Shown here piece after piece: positions 5,209-6,089 of a stretch of DNA of 6,089 nucleotides. Every line of letters starts with the position of its first letter. The first letter of the stretch is position 1. The stretch covers positions 1 through 6,089 of the forward strand of contig CAIVZW010000240.1 in assembly GCA_903910495.1 (NCBI GenBank), read 5' to 3'. A program made the translations under genes and the position numbers. The notes under the pieces are model-generated. The model did no database searches and was not told the DNA's origin. It saw only the letters and a program-made list of their open reading frames with translations. Source of the stretch: an uncultured beta proteobacterium. GTDB taxonomy: Bacteria; Pseudomonadota; Gammaproteobacteria; Burkholderiales; Rhodocyclaceae.

Positions 5209-6089
5209 ATGCTGACTTTCGACCATTACCTGACGCCGACCACGCTAGGCGAAGCCTTGGATACCCTGCTGGGTGTTCCGGGTGCGCGCATCGTAGCCGG
5301 GGCGACTGACCTGTTGCCCTGGGCCAGAGAAGGGCGCGCCGGTGACGTCCATCTGGGCACTTTGGTGGATGTGTGCCGGATACCCGAACTGCAAGGGATC
5401 AGTCTGGCACAGGGCCGTATCCGCATGGGTGCGGCTACAACCATTTCGGCCTTCGAGAACCACCCGCTGCTACAAGCCCAGGCCCCGGTGCTCGGCCGTT
5501 GCGCAGCATGGTTTGCCGATGGACAGATCCGCGCGCAGGCGACAGTTGGCGGCAATCTGGTCAATGCCTCGCCAGCGGGCGATTCACAGCCCGCACTGCT
5601 GACGATGAACACGCACGTGACCTTGGCACGACGTGAGAATGGGGTCATTCTGGAACGGACACTGTCCTTGTCGGAGTTCATTGTTGGCCCCGGGAAAACC
5701 CTGCGTCAGCCCCATGAAATCATGACCTGCGTTGAACTGGACGCCGTGCCCGGGTACGGTGCGGCGTTCGAGAAAGTGGGACACCGCCGGTCGATGGTGA
5801 TCTCCACGGTATGTCTGGCCGCGCTGGTCAAGCTCGATGCGGCCAAATGCCGGATCGATGATGTCCGTATCGCCATTGGCGCGGTCGGACCGGTGCCTGA
5901 GCGGCTGAACGACGTCGAGGATTTTCTCTCGGGTAGGGTACCGACCAGCGCAAGTTTACGCGAGGCGGCGCAAATGACTCTTGGTCGGGTGCGTTCTCGC
6001 AGTCGGCAAGTGTATCGCCGCGAGGTGCTGGTCAATTTTGTCGAACGTGCGCTGGTTGGTGCGTTCGCCCAGGCAGGATTGGCTGTCCA
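5209..6089 (+). CDS. FAD-binding subunit of a xanthine dehydrogenase/CO dehydrogenase-type molybdenum hydroxylase (3' end missing)
   Basis: The frame is open from the ATG at 5209 to the window edge, giving 293 residues; the family is about 280-300 long, so only a few residues and the stop are missing. It matches XdhB/CoxM medium subunits, which carry electrons through FAD between the [2Fe-2S] subunit and the acceptor. The N-terminal FAD lobe has IVAGATDLLPWAREG at 28-42 (usually AGGTDLL), and the second FAD motif is ATVGGNLVNASPAGD at 111-125. The C-terminal domain has EKVGHRRSMVIS at 188-199, IGAVGPVPERL at 223-233 and YRREVL at 269-274. Arg108 is followed by Ala rather than the usual Asn. 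There is no cysteine-rich insert like that of the 4-hydroxybenzoyl-CoA reductase beta subunit, so a simple two-domain flavoprotein is expected. The start follows the previous stop by seven bases with only a weak GTGAG upstream, suggesting translational coupling. The [2Fe-2S] and molybdopterin subunits should follow to the right. Substrate unknown. Confidence 0.92.
   Translation, partial: MLTFDHYLTPTTLGEALDTLLGVPGARIVAGATDLLPWAREGRAGDVHLGTLVDVCRIPELQGISLAQGRIRMGAATTISAFENHPLLQAQAPVLGRCAAWFADGQIRAQATVGGNLVNASPAGDSQPALLTMNTHVTLARRENGVILERTLSLSEFIVGPGKTLRQPHEIMTCVELDAVPGYGAAFEKVGHRRSMVISTVCLAALVKLDAAKCRIDDVRIAIGAVGPVPERLNDVEDFLSGRVPTSASLREAAQMTLGRVRSRSRQVYRREVLVNFVERALVGAFAQAGLAV

Noticed and set aside
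5226..5681. Minus-strand open frame of 151 codons opposite the flavoprotein gene
   Set aside because: The plus strand here encodes clear FAD-binding motifs in an uninterrupted frame; the minus frame has Ser/Pro/Arg-rich nonsense composition.

Overview
The window reads as bacterial chromosome, most likely from a proteobacterium of the Betaproteobacteria type (Rhodocyclales or Burkholderiales). This rests on fairly high GC with GC-rich third positions, a tripartite tricarboxylate transporter, a divergent AraC-type regulator and a molybdenum-hydroxylase gene in a compact catabolic operon. The genus cannot be fixed from the sequence alone. No tRNA, rRNA, CRISPR array, insertion sequence or phage gene is visible.

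Layout. (1) Bases 1-1797, plus strand: the end of a tctB-like gene followed by a complete tctA-like gene. These are the small and large membrane subunits of a tripartite tricarboxylate transporter for an organic acid; the periplasmic binding subunit TctC is not in the window. (2) Bases 1798-1917: a convergent intergenic spacer with two inverted repeats, the stronger a 13-bp stem able to end transcription from either side. (3) Bases 1918-2835, minus strand: an AraC/XylS-family regulator with an N-terminal cupin-like sensor. Its promoter has a perfect TTGACA -35 box, which places the start at 2835 rather than further upstream. (4) Bases 2836-3098: divergent control region. (5) Bases 3099-6089, plus strand: an operon of a zinc-dependent medium-chain alcohol/polyol dehydrogenase, a TIM-barrel protein of the sugar phosphate isomerase/epimerase (xylose-isomerase-like) superfamily, and the FAD-binding subunit of a xanthine dehydrogenase/CO dehydrogenase-type molybdenum hydroxylase. 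The last gene runs off the right edge with only a few residues probably missing.

Working model (inference): a small acid or its precursor enters through the Tct transporter. The AraC-type regulator senses it or a metabolite and activates the divergent operon. The operon combines a hydroxylation by a molybdenum enzyme, an NAD(P)-dependent oxidation of a secondary alcohol or polyol, and a step by the TIM-barrel protein. The [2Fe-2S] and molybdopterin subunits should lie just beyond base 6089. The substrate is not identifiable from this window. The most unusual single observation is that the TIM-barrel protein has lysine where its superfamily normally has the first metal-binding glutamate.
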